Source of the DNA: Lachnospiraceae bacterium
Lineage (GTDB): Bacteria > Bacillota > Clostridia > Lachnospirales > Lachnospiraceae
Direction of reading: 5' to 3'
Assembly (NCBI GenBank): GCA_017540605.1
Contig: JAFYAS010000005.1
Span: forward strand, 1 to 64,000
DNA length: 64,000 nucleotides
How positions within the stretch are numbered: position 1 is the stretch's first letter; the number at the start of each line of letters is the position of its first letter. Shown in pieces: positions 28,529 to 35,983 of this stretch. Position numbers and translations under genes: made by a program. The notes below the pieces were generated by a model. The model ran no database searches and was not told the DNA's origin. It saw only the letters and a list, made by a program, of their open reading frames with translations.

Positions 28529-31500
28529 TTAATGCATCCCGATTGCAGGTCCGTTCTGGGGTGCTATATCCTGTGCGGGTCTTGCTATAAAGCTATTGGG
28601 AAGTCTGGTCTTTGCATTGGTCTTTGCCTGACTGGTAATAGACTTTACTGCCATATTCTTGAGTCTTCCGGAATCAATCTTCTCCCGCAGACCGGCTAAA
28701 GAAAAATGATTTCCCTCAAGCACACGATTGTTTCTCATCTTTTGAGTAGTAGTCTCAACAACCTCGCTAAATTGCATGCGTCCCGCCTTTATAGCCTGAA
28801 CAACCATACGATTTTTAGGATCTGTAAGTATCTGTCTTGCCACGAGAATACCAAGGCGTGAATACCGGGCATTTCTAGCCTCCTGTCCCGTTACTATATT
28901 CTCGCCGTTCACTTCACCTGACATGACAAACTTTGCAGGATCCTTGTCAGGGCCTGACACCTCAGCAATGCTAGCCTTCATTGTTGCGACATCCTCGGTT
29001 GCCTGCTTTTCTATCTCCGCCCACTCCGTACAGAAGTTCTTCTTGTTGGCCTTTAATACCTCACGGAATACGGTATTGCTGCCAAGAGTTTCAGCCTCCT
29101 TTTTAAAGGAGCCGTTCTTAAAACGTTCCTTTACGGATTCCTGCAGCTGCTTTAGACTATCTACCGTCACACCATCAGCGTGCATCTTATCTACAAGATC
29201 ATTTACAAGATATACAACCGACATATGTGAAGGATCGGGATTCTTCTTGGTCTTAAACTCCTTAAGATAATCCGAGTAAGAGATATTCATACCGGTAAGT
29301 CCCTTGGCAATGATATCCCTGAGAACAACCTTCTCGTGAGATATGAGCTTCTTGTTGTCAAGCGAAGTCTTTATCTCTTCCTCTGTCATGGTAACAGTAT
29401 CAAGCTTATTGATCTTTTTGAGATCACGCTTTATAAGGCTATTAGTAAACATATTTTTGTAAAAGAATACCGAACAATCCGCGAAGGTATTTTCATTGTT
29501 TACCATAAGATCACATTTAAAATCCCTTATGATATCCTTATAATACATGATGAGATCAGGCATTTTATTCTTGGCATCCAAAGCGGTTTCAAGTCTTAAC
29601 TGTCCCTCATCCGACTGCTTACTGAAAAAGATATTCTTTCTCTCTTTGTAATACTTGTCTGAAGCCTCTTTGAACTTGTTTAAGCTGTCCTCTATTTCGG
29701 ATACTGACTTATCGTTATCGCCAAGATTATTTATCGCAACATAAAGGGTTTTCTCCATAGTCTTAAAAAGATCTGAACCAACCTTTCCGATCTCACGGCG
29801 GGCCGCATCTCCCTTACGATCAATATGCGCATTGAGAAGGGCTTTCTGGAATTTGATAAGCTCATCCTTTATCCTCTTTGCTCCCGCATCATACTGAAGC
29901 CAACCTCTCTTCATCTTTTGAAGCTCCTTAGCACTTCTTGTGAGATTGATCTTACCTACCACAGAAAGTCTGTTATCTTTACCTACTGCAATATTCTTAA
30001 AGCTTATATTGCTCTCACCCTTAGCTATAGCCTTTAAAAGCTCTACCTGATAGCAATCCTCTCTCAAGCGCTCGTTTTCTACATTGGCATATTTTGCTCC
30101 CCAGAGCTCCTTGGCAGTTTTTCCGTTAACCAGGATCACATCGCTTCTTTTAAGATGCATAGCGCTTATCTTTTGCTGATAATTCTCATTGAAGAGGACA
30201 TTCGCCGTATGATCCACCCACTGTGAGGGCAGAACCCCATTATCGAAATTCTCTATTCCCCTAAGTAGCTCATTGCCCCTTAAGAAATTGAGAGTAGCCT
30301 CGGCACTATTTGAAAGATTGATAAGCTTATCATAGGCGTCGCCCATGGAAATACAATTTCTAAAACCAGAAACACCTTTTTGATTTTCGATAAGTAAACC
30401 TTGCTTCTTGCAAACAGGTTCTATCTTATCAAGGAGTTTTTTAACCTTTTTCTCGAAGGACGCCTTATTCTTGCCCTTCAAATAGTTGAAGATATCCTCC
30501 CTGCTTATGCTCGCAACATCTGAATATTTCTTGTTGGGTTCTCCGTCAACATATACCTGCTTAAGCTCTTCGACCACAAGATGGTAATAATACTTCTTGT
30601 CACCTAAGTCATTCATAATATCCCCAAAGCTCTTGCCCCTTGCCGCATTAAGTAAAGGAGCTGCACAAGCTCTGTTTATTGCAATCTTAGCTAAAGAATC
30701 CATTCCCTGGTAGGTATTGTTTGTGCGTGACAATTTGGCTTGCACATATCCATAGTGTATAGGCATCATGAAATTCTGAGAATCAGCCCAGAAATCCAAC
30801 ATATCCTGATATTTCTCTTCACCGATATGAGCTTCAGCTATTTTTTTACCCGACAGTCCACATCTTATTCCGAATATAGAATCCTTCTGTTGAGAAAAAT
30901 CTATGATCATATTTCTGTATTTGAACTGCAAAAGCATAGTCTTTTTAAATGCTTTAGGATCTGAGTAGTCAACATCGGGAAGCTTTATTTTCTTTGCCCT
31001 ATCGGTACCTGCCTTTAAAACCTCAGCCCAGTTTTTAACAGAGGACTCAAAGCTTTCAGCAGTATCAGCCTCTGCTGCGGGATTGTTCTTACAAAAGCTT
31101 ATGAATTCTTCCCTTAATGCAGGATTCTCGTCGAGGTGTACTATATCCTCATCCTTTATTTCCGGATGAGTACCAAGAGCCCAAATATTGAAGATAGCAT
31201 TGACGGTAGGAGTTCTTGTTGCACCGACAGATTTTTGATAAATATCACCGTAAGCAGCTACATTCATCAGCTCAGACTGTACACTTTGAAGCTTCGTAAA
31301 CTCATCAGAATAATCCGCCTCCAGATCTCTTTCAAGATTCTCCGCGGTCTTTTGGTCAAATACATTGAGCTTATAAGCATCTCCGTTTTCTTCCTTCTCA
31401 AAGAATTGTGCGAAGGCACTCTTTATGGGCTGTCTTTTTCTGACCTCAGACTCAGCCTTAAGTCTCTTTTCTTCATCGAAGGGCTTGATAACCTTATCCT

Positions 31501-33583
31501 CAATCTCCTTCTTTACTCTGATCAGTGAGCTGTCACCATCGAGCTTGACCTTATTCTTAACCTCTTCGGTTTCAGTCCACTCCTTTATTCCGCTAAGGGA
31601 GAGCTCTTTACCGTTAGCATCTATCATTTCATTGATGGATCTTAGTTGCTCTTCGTTAAACTTACCGGCGGTAATGCTCTCTCTCTTTCCACTTAGTCGA
31701 TAATTATTTATTTTTCTGTTACTTACATCATTTAGGATATTGCTGATCAAAAGATCCTCACTTGGAACAGGACGTCCCTTGGCAACATCCTTTTGAGTAT
31801 AGATGTCAAAAACCTTATCCTGAGCATGCGCTTCCATAGTTTCGAGGAAATCTTCAACATCCTCGGGAGTTTTATAGCCCATGACTGCAGCTATTTGAGC
31901 CATTGTAGTATTTTTAGTGAGGTTAGCCTCTCTTTTTACAGCTCTATTAATATTTTCGTCAATGATGTATTCCTGCTTGGCTCTATTTATCGTATCATTG
32001 ATCGCCATGGTAAATACAGCCGAATCAGAGGTAACCTTTGCAAGATAGGTTGCCTTCTTTTCACGAAGCTTGTCATCTGCGGGAATAGTATCAAGGATAG
32101 CCTTTCTTTCGTTGGTCATCCTGATATCATTTTCCGTACTGATCCTTCCGAGGGCTTCGAAAACTCTTCTTCTTGTTAGCTCATCAGCGCCGATAATATA
32201 TGTGTTTTTAAAATCATCCCATATAGCATCAATAGCATCCTCTTGTTCTTGAGACCAGCTCTTATCCGTGTATCTCAAAGCACATATATTGATATAGCAT
32301 GAAAGCTTGGTCTCAAGATTAACCTGAGAACTATATATCTCCTTCCAATGTGCGGCCTTTTCATTATCTGCTGCCGCAACATCTATGACGATATTTCCCT
32401 CTTTTACGGGAGCCTTCACATTAGCTTTTTTTGCGGTCTTCTTTTTCATGTTAGGAATAACAAATTCACCCTTATCCTCATCATAATAAGGGAAATTCTC
32501 AATATTCTCGATAGCTTCGTTATTCTCCTTGAAGGTTACACCGCTAAAGAAGAGACCCTCTGAAGCGAGCTTATCAAATTTTTTGAACAATTTTTTATCA
32601 TACATCATCTCGTCTATATTCTCATGAAACATACCATAAACCTTGTCCATGGTGCTGTTCTTATGACAATATTCAAAAAAGCCCTGACCCTTTCCATCCT
32701 CTTTGTAAGCCTTTAACGAACGGATGATATACTCTCTTTTAATAGCGGCATCAAAATAGGTTCCCTCAGCTCTTGAAGCATCCGCATCATTTTTTTTCTT
32801 GATCTCATCATAATGAAGATGATACTTAGCTACCCATCCGGAATAATCATAACCAAAGCCCATAACACCTGCCATGTGCTTTGCGTATTCCTTTGCTATC
32901 ATCTTATCTTTGATATCCGGAGCATCAGCCTGGATCAAGGGCATGGCTTCATCTATATAATCAGTAAACTCCTGCCATGCATCATAAGCAATATTCGATA
33001 TGGAAGCAATCTTTATATAGGGCTCGTCCATATCAAAATCCTCTTCATCAACATCCACATCATTGATAAGCTGATCCTGAAGCTTTGCCACAGCCTTAAG
33101 ACCCTTATAAATAGTTTTGGCAAAGAATTCTCTGTCCTCTTTGGTATTTGTTGCGTTCTTTTGTACAATGAGATCAAAAAGCTCCTGCTTATGCTCTACA
33201 AACCTGGTATTGTCATAGATATCATCCAAGGTATATATGGGATTGCCTTTTTCATCAGTCTCTGAAAGCATCATAAGAACAGCCACCGAATGACCTCCCG
33301 ATCTCCACAGTGACAGGCCACCTTTGGCATCCATATGCTGGAAATTAACATTCTTATATTTCTCTCCCAGGAAGGTATCCTTATATTCCTTATTTTCGCC
33401 GCCACGGTGATAGATCTTTCTTACCTCCTCGGCATAGCGCATCCTATCATCGGGGGACGCATTGTCCCAGTCAGGCTTTTTTATGGCAGCCTTTTTCTCT
33501 GCCATGGTTTTTATATTTCCTTTAACAGCCGTTTTCTTTTCTTCAACTTTTTCAACATTATCTTCGATATCTATTTCCTTCAT
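28529..33583 (-). CDS. Largest giant protein: chimera of modules D, A and F (1684 residues)
   Basis: Not a known family, but its modules recur in neighbours. It starts MKEIDIEDNVEKVEEK. Module D lies at about residues 90-350 (RSGGHSVAVLMMLS, YTLDDIYDN, AYDAWQEF), close to the 62282 protein. Module A follows at about 440-750 (KNTTMAQIAAVMGYKTPED, LSGIKEWTETEEV). A ~600-residue central part is unique in the window. The C-terminal ~230 residues are module F (KNGSFKKEAETLGSNTVFRE, KKNFCTEWAEIEKQATEDVA), as in the 22289 protein. The tail is PAQDIAPQNGPAIGMH. I start it at the ATG at 33583, with AAGGAGAG upstream, rather than 33 codons earlier, which would run through the promoter. It is monocistronic with a SARP-type promoter. 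Confidence 0.85.
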   Translation of the reverse strand: MKEIDIEDNVEKVEEKKTAVKGNIKTMAEKKAAIKKPDWDNASPDDRMRYAEEVRKIYHRGGENKEYKDTFLGEKYKNVNFQHMDAKGGLSLWRSGGHSVAVLMMLSETDEKGNPIYTLDDIYDNTRFVEHKQELFDLIVQKNATNTKEDREFFAKTIYKGLKAVAKLQDQLINDVDVDEEDFDMDEPYIKIASISNIAYDAWQEFTDYIDEAMPLIQADAPDIKDKMIAKEYAKHMAGVMGFGYDYSGWVAKYHLHYDEIKKKNDADASRAEGTYFDAAIKREYIIRSLKAYKEDGKGQGFFEYCHKNSTMDKVYGMFHENIDEMMYDKKLFKKFDKLASEGLFFSGVTFKENNEAIENIENFPYYDEDKGEFVIPNMKKKTAKKANVKAPVKEGNIVIDVAAADNEKAAHWKEIYSSQVNLETKLSCYINICALRYTDKSWSQEQEDAIDAIWDDFKNTYIIGADELTRRRVFEALGRISTENDIRMTNERKAILDTIPADDKLREKKATYLAKVTSDSAVFTMAINDTINRAKQEYIIDENINRAVKREANLTKNTTMAQIAAVMGYKTPEDVEDFLETMEAHAQDKVFDIYTQKDVAKGRPVPSEDLLISNILNDVSNRKINNYRLSGKRESITAGKFNEEQLRSINEMIDANGKELSLSGIKEWTETEEVKNKVKLDGDSSLIRVKKEIEDKVIKPFDEEKRLKAESEVRKRQPIKSAFAQFFEKEENGDAYKLNVFDQKTAENLERDLEADYSDEFTKLQSVQSELMNVAAYGDIYQKSVGATRTPTVNAIFNIWALGTHPEIKDEDIVHLDENPALREEFISFCKNNPAAEADTAESFESSVKNWAEVLKAGTDRAKKIKLPDVDYSDPKAFKKTMLLQFKYRNMIIDFSQQKDSIFGIRCGLSGKKIAEAHIGEEKYQDMLDFWADSQNFMMPIHYGYVQAKLSRTNNTYQGMDSLAKIAINRACAAPLLNAARGKSFGDIMNDLGDKKYYYHLVVEELKQVYVDGEPNKKYSDVASISREDIFNYLKGKNKASFEKKVKKLLDKIEPVCKKQGLLIENQKGVSGFRNCISMGDAYDKLINLSNSAEATLNFLRGNELLRGIENFDNGVLPSQWVDHTANVLFNENYQQKISAMHLKRSDVILVNGKTAKELWGAKYANVENERLREDCYQVELLKAIAKGESNISFKNIAVGKDNRLSVVGKINLTRSAKELQKMKRGWLQYDAGAKRIKDELIKFQKALLNAHIDRKGDAARREIGKVGSDLFKTMEKTLYVAINNLGDNDKSVSEIEDSLNKFKEASDKYYKERKNIFFSKQSDEGQLRLETALDAKNKMPDLIMYYKDIIRDFKCDLMVNNENTFADCSVFFYKNMFTNSLIKRDLKKINKLDTVTMTEEEIKTSLDNKKLISHEKVVLRDIIAKGLTGMNISYSDYLKEFKTKKNPDPSHMSVVYLVNDLVDKMHADGVTVDSLKQLQESVKERFKNGSFKKEAETLGSNTVFREVLKANKKNFCTEWAEIEKQATEDVATMKASIAEVSGPDKDPAKFVMSGEVNGENIVTGQEARNARYSRLGILVARQILTDPKNRMVVQAIKAGRMQFSEVVETTTQKMRNNRVLEGNHFSLAGLREKIDSGRLKNMAVKSITSQAKTNAKTRLPNSFIARPAQDIAPQNGPAIGMH

Positions 33584-33617
33584 AGCTTTTCTCTCCTTTT
33601 TATCACATATTACTGTC

Positions 33618-33652
33618 ATTCTATAACAAAGTGTGCAACAAATGCGCAACAA
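33618..33652 (-). promoter_or_regulatory. SARP-type promoter of the 28529 gene
   Basis: Two TTGTTGC heptamers (33646-33652 and 33635-33641) at 11-bp period are followed by 11 bp (ACACTTTGTTA) and TAGAAT (33618-33623) on the minus strand. Confidence 0.76.
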
Positions 33653-33679
33653 AAAAACGGGACGTAAATAAATGTCCCG
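33651..33679 (-). terminator. Terminator whose T-run abuts the SARP-type site
   Basis: On the minus strand CGGGAC-ATTTATTTAC-GTCCCG is followed by a run of T that leads straight into TTGTTGC at 33646-33652. It would stop transcripts from the GNAT gene after passing the palindromic repeat. Confidence 0.8.
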
Positions 33680-33695
33680 CATTTTGTATAATAAT

Positions 33696-33845
33696 CGTAA
33701 GTGTTCATCAGCTTCGCTGCTGAACAGTTACGAGCATCTCGCTCATTTAGAGACTTTGCTTCGCAAAGTGGAGCGAGATGCCTTCCTGCTTCACATCTTA
33801 ATACGCTCTGAACAGCAAGTGTTCAGAGCTGTAGTGAACATTTAC
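33696..33845. repeat. Palindromic ~150-bp intergenic element, copy 1
   Basis: Imperfect terminal inverted repeats (GTAAGTGTTCA at the left, TGAACATTTAC at the right, 10 of 11 matching) enclose three hairpins: CATCAGCTTCGCTGCTG, GCATCTCGCT with AGCGAGATGC around TTTGCTTCGCAAAG, and GCTCTGAACA with TGTTCAGAGC. The copy at 55051-55200 is about 85% identical by eye. It has no ORF and sits immediately downstream of a minus-strand gene. It looks like a small non-autonomous element or a structured RNA repeat. Confidence 0.75.
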
Positions 33846-34393
33846 TAATAATCTTCGTTTATCCAGGCATACCTTAAATGATCCTTGAATTCACCATCTA
33901 TGAGTATTCCTGCCTTTTCAAAACCCTCATGGAAAAAGCCGAGTCTTTCAAGAACTCGTGCTGATTTCTCGTTGTAGGTAAGCACACGTGCCTCAAGTCT
34001 GTGGATATGAGCGATGGTGAGAAGATGCTCTATGGCACGCTTGCACGCCTCGGTGCAATAGCCGTGTCCCTGATATTTCTCATGGATATTGTAGCCGAAT
34101 ATGGCGCTTGCGTAGGGCTCCTTCCTGATCCTTGAAAAGCTCAATGAGCCTATGATGGTTTCGGGATCCTCCTTCAGAGAATAATAATAATAGGCAGAGG
34201 TAAGCTTGTCCATGTTGTCAACCTCCAGCTGCAAAAGCTTCTGCTGATAGTCAAGGGTATAGTATCTGTCCCCTCTTGCCGGCTCGTACTTCTCAAAAAA
34301 ATCCCTGTTCTCCTTGTAATAGGTATATAGCTCATATAAAAAGCTCATATCAGAGCCTCTTAGTATCAATCTGTCACTTTCTATCTTTAGCAT
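33845..34393 (-). CDS. GNAT family N-acetyltransferase (RimJ/RimL type)
   Basis: This 182-residue protein has the normal length of the RimJ/RimL-like group. It begins IESDRLILRGSD, typical of these proteins, has the acetyl-CoA loop region as EKYQGHGYCTEA (about residues 106-117, Q.xGxG/A pattern), and ends with N-EKSARVLERLGFFHEG, the conserved C-terminal motif. It would transfer acetyl from acetyl-CoA to an N-terminal or small-molecule amine; the substrate is not predictable. GGAGA precedes the ATG. It is an ordinary accessory gene with no module similarity to the giant proteins. The palindromic repeat abuts its stop codon. Confidence 0.92.
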   Translation of the reverse strand: MLKIESDRLILRGSDMSFLYELYTYYKENRDFFEKYEPARGDRYYTLDYQQKLLQLEVDNMDKLTSAYYYYSLKEDPETIIGSLSFSRIRKEPYASAIFGYNIHEKYQGHGYCTEACKRAIEHLLTIAHIHRLEARVLTYNEKSARVLERLGFFHEGFEKAGILIDGEFKDHLRYAWINEDY

Positions 34394-34434
34394 GATGTTC
34401 TCCTAATTGAAAATCAAAATCCTTCTAATCATAA

Positions 34435-34838
34435 TAGCACTACCCACGATTATATCATTAAACCGTGGATAGTGCTAATAATTTTTACAGCTTTATCCCT
34501 ATACTCTTAAATGCCTTTTTATAAGTCTTTTCTTTTTCTTCCGGCATGCTGATCTTCACATTCTTCTTGATCCTTGTGAATGCGTCCTTTCCAAAGCTTA
34601 CCTTATTCGACTTGAATATAAGCCTGGATTATTTACAGCAGCCGTAGAAGGCTTTGTTTCCGATGCTTTTTCAGGGCGCTTACTTAACAGACAATTTTCT
34701 TCAACCCCTCAAAACATGCATAAAATGATATATTTTGAGGGGTTAAATAGCATTTTTTGAATAAAGCACTGGATAGAACACTCAAAATACCATTAGCACT
34801 ATCTGCGGTTTAATGATATAATCGTGGGTAGTGTACTA
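34435..34838. mobile_element. ~400-bp element with long terminal inverted repeats
   Basis: The left end (34435-34478) and the right end (34793-34838) are inverted copies of each other, both holding ACCCACGATTATATCATTAA, CCG and AGTGCTA. Each end is itself an imperfect hairpin. The inside holds a remnant of a BspA-like repeat protein (34485-34630) and a 12-bp hairpin, AACCCCTCAAAA with TTTTGAGGGGTT, near 34704-34745. No transposase is visible. It may be a MITE-like element or the scar of a larger insertion. Confidence 0.55.
34485..34630 (-). pseudogene. Remnant of a BspA-like leucine-rich repeat protein C-terminus
   Basis: An open stretch without a start codon, bounded upstream by an in-frame TAA, reads LIFKSNKVSFGKDAFTRIKK, NVKISMPEEKEKTYKKAFKS and IGIKL before a TAA at 34485. 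GK.AF..IKK.VKI..P and the closing YKK.FK..GI are typical of the end of BspA/LRR_5 surface proteins of Clostridia. Only about 45 codons remain, so it is a relic. Confidence 0.55.
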
Positions 34839-34945
34839 GGGCATCGTTGACCGAAAATAACGAAGTATAAGGGTTTCGTGGAAAGTAAAATGTGTATAGT
34901 TAATTAGAAAGTGTTGTACTAGAGCTTTGGAAAGGGGAAAGCAAT

Positions 34946-35926
34946 ATGAACATAGGAATCATAGGGGCAGGAAGTATCGCCGGAGTAATGGCAAGGACCA
35001 TCTCCGACATGGAGGAAGCGGATAACTACGCGATAGCGTCAAGAGATATCGAAAAAGCAAAGCTTATGGCAGACCAATATGGATTTTCAAAGGCCTATGG
35101 AAGCTACGAGGATATGCTTTCGGATCCTTTGGTAGAGCTTGTTTACATCGCCCTGCCCCACTCACATCATCATGAGTGGACCATCAAGGCACTTCGTGCA
35201 GGAAAGCATGTATTGTGTGAAAAGGCATTTGCGGTAAATGAAAAGCAGACCAGAGAGATGATCGAGATATCAGAAAAAACCGGACTTTTGCTTGCTGAAG
35301 CTATCTGGACCAGGTATATGCCATCAAGACGCATGATCACAGAGATAGTGGAAAGAGGTGATATTGGAAGACTTAAGACCATCTCTGCCAATCTCGGTTA
35401 TAGGATCGATACCAAGGAAAGACTAATAAGACCGGAGCTTGCAGGAGGTGCTCTTCTCGATCTGACGGTATATCCCCTTAATTTTGCCAGTATGGTATGG
35501 GGAGATGATATCAGAAGGATAAGCGCTTCCTGTGTAAAAACCAATACCGGAGTGGATGGTCAGGATAATGTCATGGTTGAATACCAGGATGATCGCATGG
35601 CGAATCTTTTTTCCACGATCTATACATTGACGGACCGAACCGGAATGATATACGGAACAGAAGGCTTTATAGAGGTTCAAAATATCAACAATCCGGAAAA
35701 GATCAGGATATTTAATTACGACAAGGGTGGCGCAAGGCTTACATCGGAACTGACTGTTCCCCAGCAGATCACAGGCTATGAGTATGAAGTGCTCTCCTGT
35801 ATAAAAGCCATAAAGGAAGGTAGAATCGAGTGCCCCGAGATGCCACATTCCGAGACCATACAGATCATGTGTCAGATGGACGAGATCAGAAGGCAGTTCG
35901 GGATCGTATATCCATTTGAAAAATAA
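34946..35926 (+). CDS. Gfo/Idh/MocA family oxidoreductase
   Basis: This 326-residue protein has the standard length of the family. An N-terminal NAD(P)-binding Rossmann fold begins MNIGIIGAGSIAGVMAR (GxGxxA/G loop at residues 7-12). The signature CEKAF gives Glu92-Lys93, the conserved lysine next to the active site. The C-terminal half (GGALLDLTVYPLNFASMVWG) is the usual alpha/beta substrate domain, with Asp-Leu-Thr-Val-Tyr-Pro as in trans-1,2-dihydrobenzene-1,2-diol dehydrogenase-like members. It would oxidise or reduce a sugar or related diol; the substrate is not predictable. AAAGGGGAAAG precedes the ATG. It stands alone, with no clear promoter beyond AT-rich sequence at 34839-34930. Confidence 0.93.
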   Translation: MNIGIIGAGSIAGVMARTISDMEEADNYAIASRDIEKAKLMADQYGFSKAYGSYEDMLSDPLVELVYIALPHSHHHEWTIKALRAGKHVLCEKAFAVNEKQTREMIEISEKTGLLLAEAIWTRYMPSRRMITEIVERGDIGRLKTISANLGYRIDTKERLIRPELAGGALLDLTVYPLNFASMVWGDDIRRISASCVKTNTGVDGQDNVMVEYQDDRMANLFSTIYTLTDRTGMIYGTEGFIEVQNINNPEKIRIFNYDKGGARLTSELTVPQQITGYEYEVLSCIKAIKEGRIECPEMPHSETIQIMCQMDEIRRQFGIVYPFEK

Positions 35927-35930
35927 ATCA

Positions 35931-35975
35931 AAAAGATCATACCCTTACACCAATCATAAGGGTATGATCTTTTTT
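35931..35975. terminator. Bidirectional terminator between convergent genes
   Basis: A 17-bp perfect stem, AAAAGATCATACCCTTA with TAAGGGTATGATCTTTT, and a 9-nt loop has T-runs on both strands. It serves the oxidoreductase gene on the plus strand and the 35984 giant gene on the minus strand. Confidence 0.93.
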
Positions 35976-35983
35976 ATTGTTTA

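Noticed and set aside
33584..33682. 33-codon N-terminal extension of the 28529 protein.
   Set aside because: It would translate through the terminator and the activator boxes; the downstream ATG has AGGAG and the conserved MKEIDIED start.
34839..34945. Promoter for the oxidoreductase gene (candidates TTGACC and TATAAG near 34850-34875).
   Set aside because: The spacing of about 13 bp is too short and no alternative pair is convincing.
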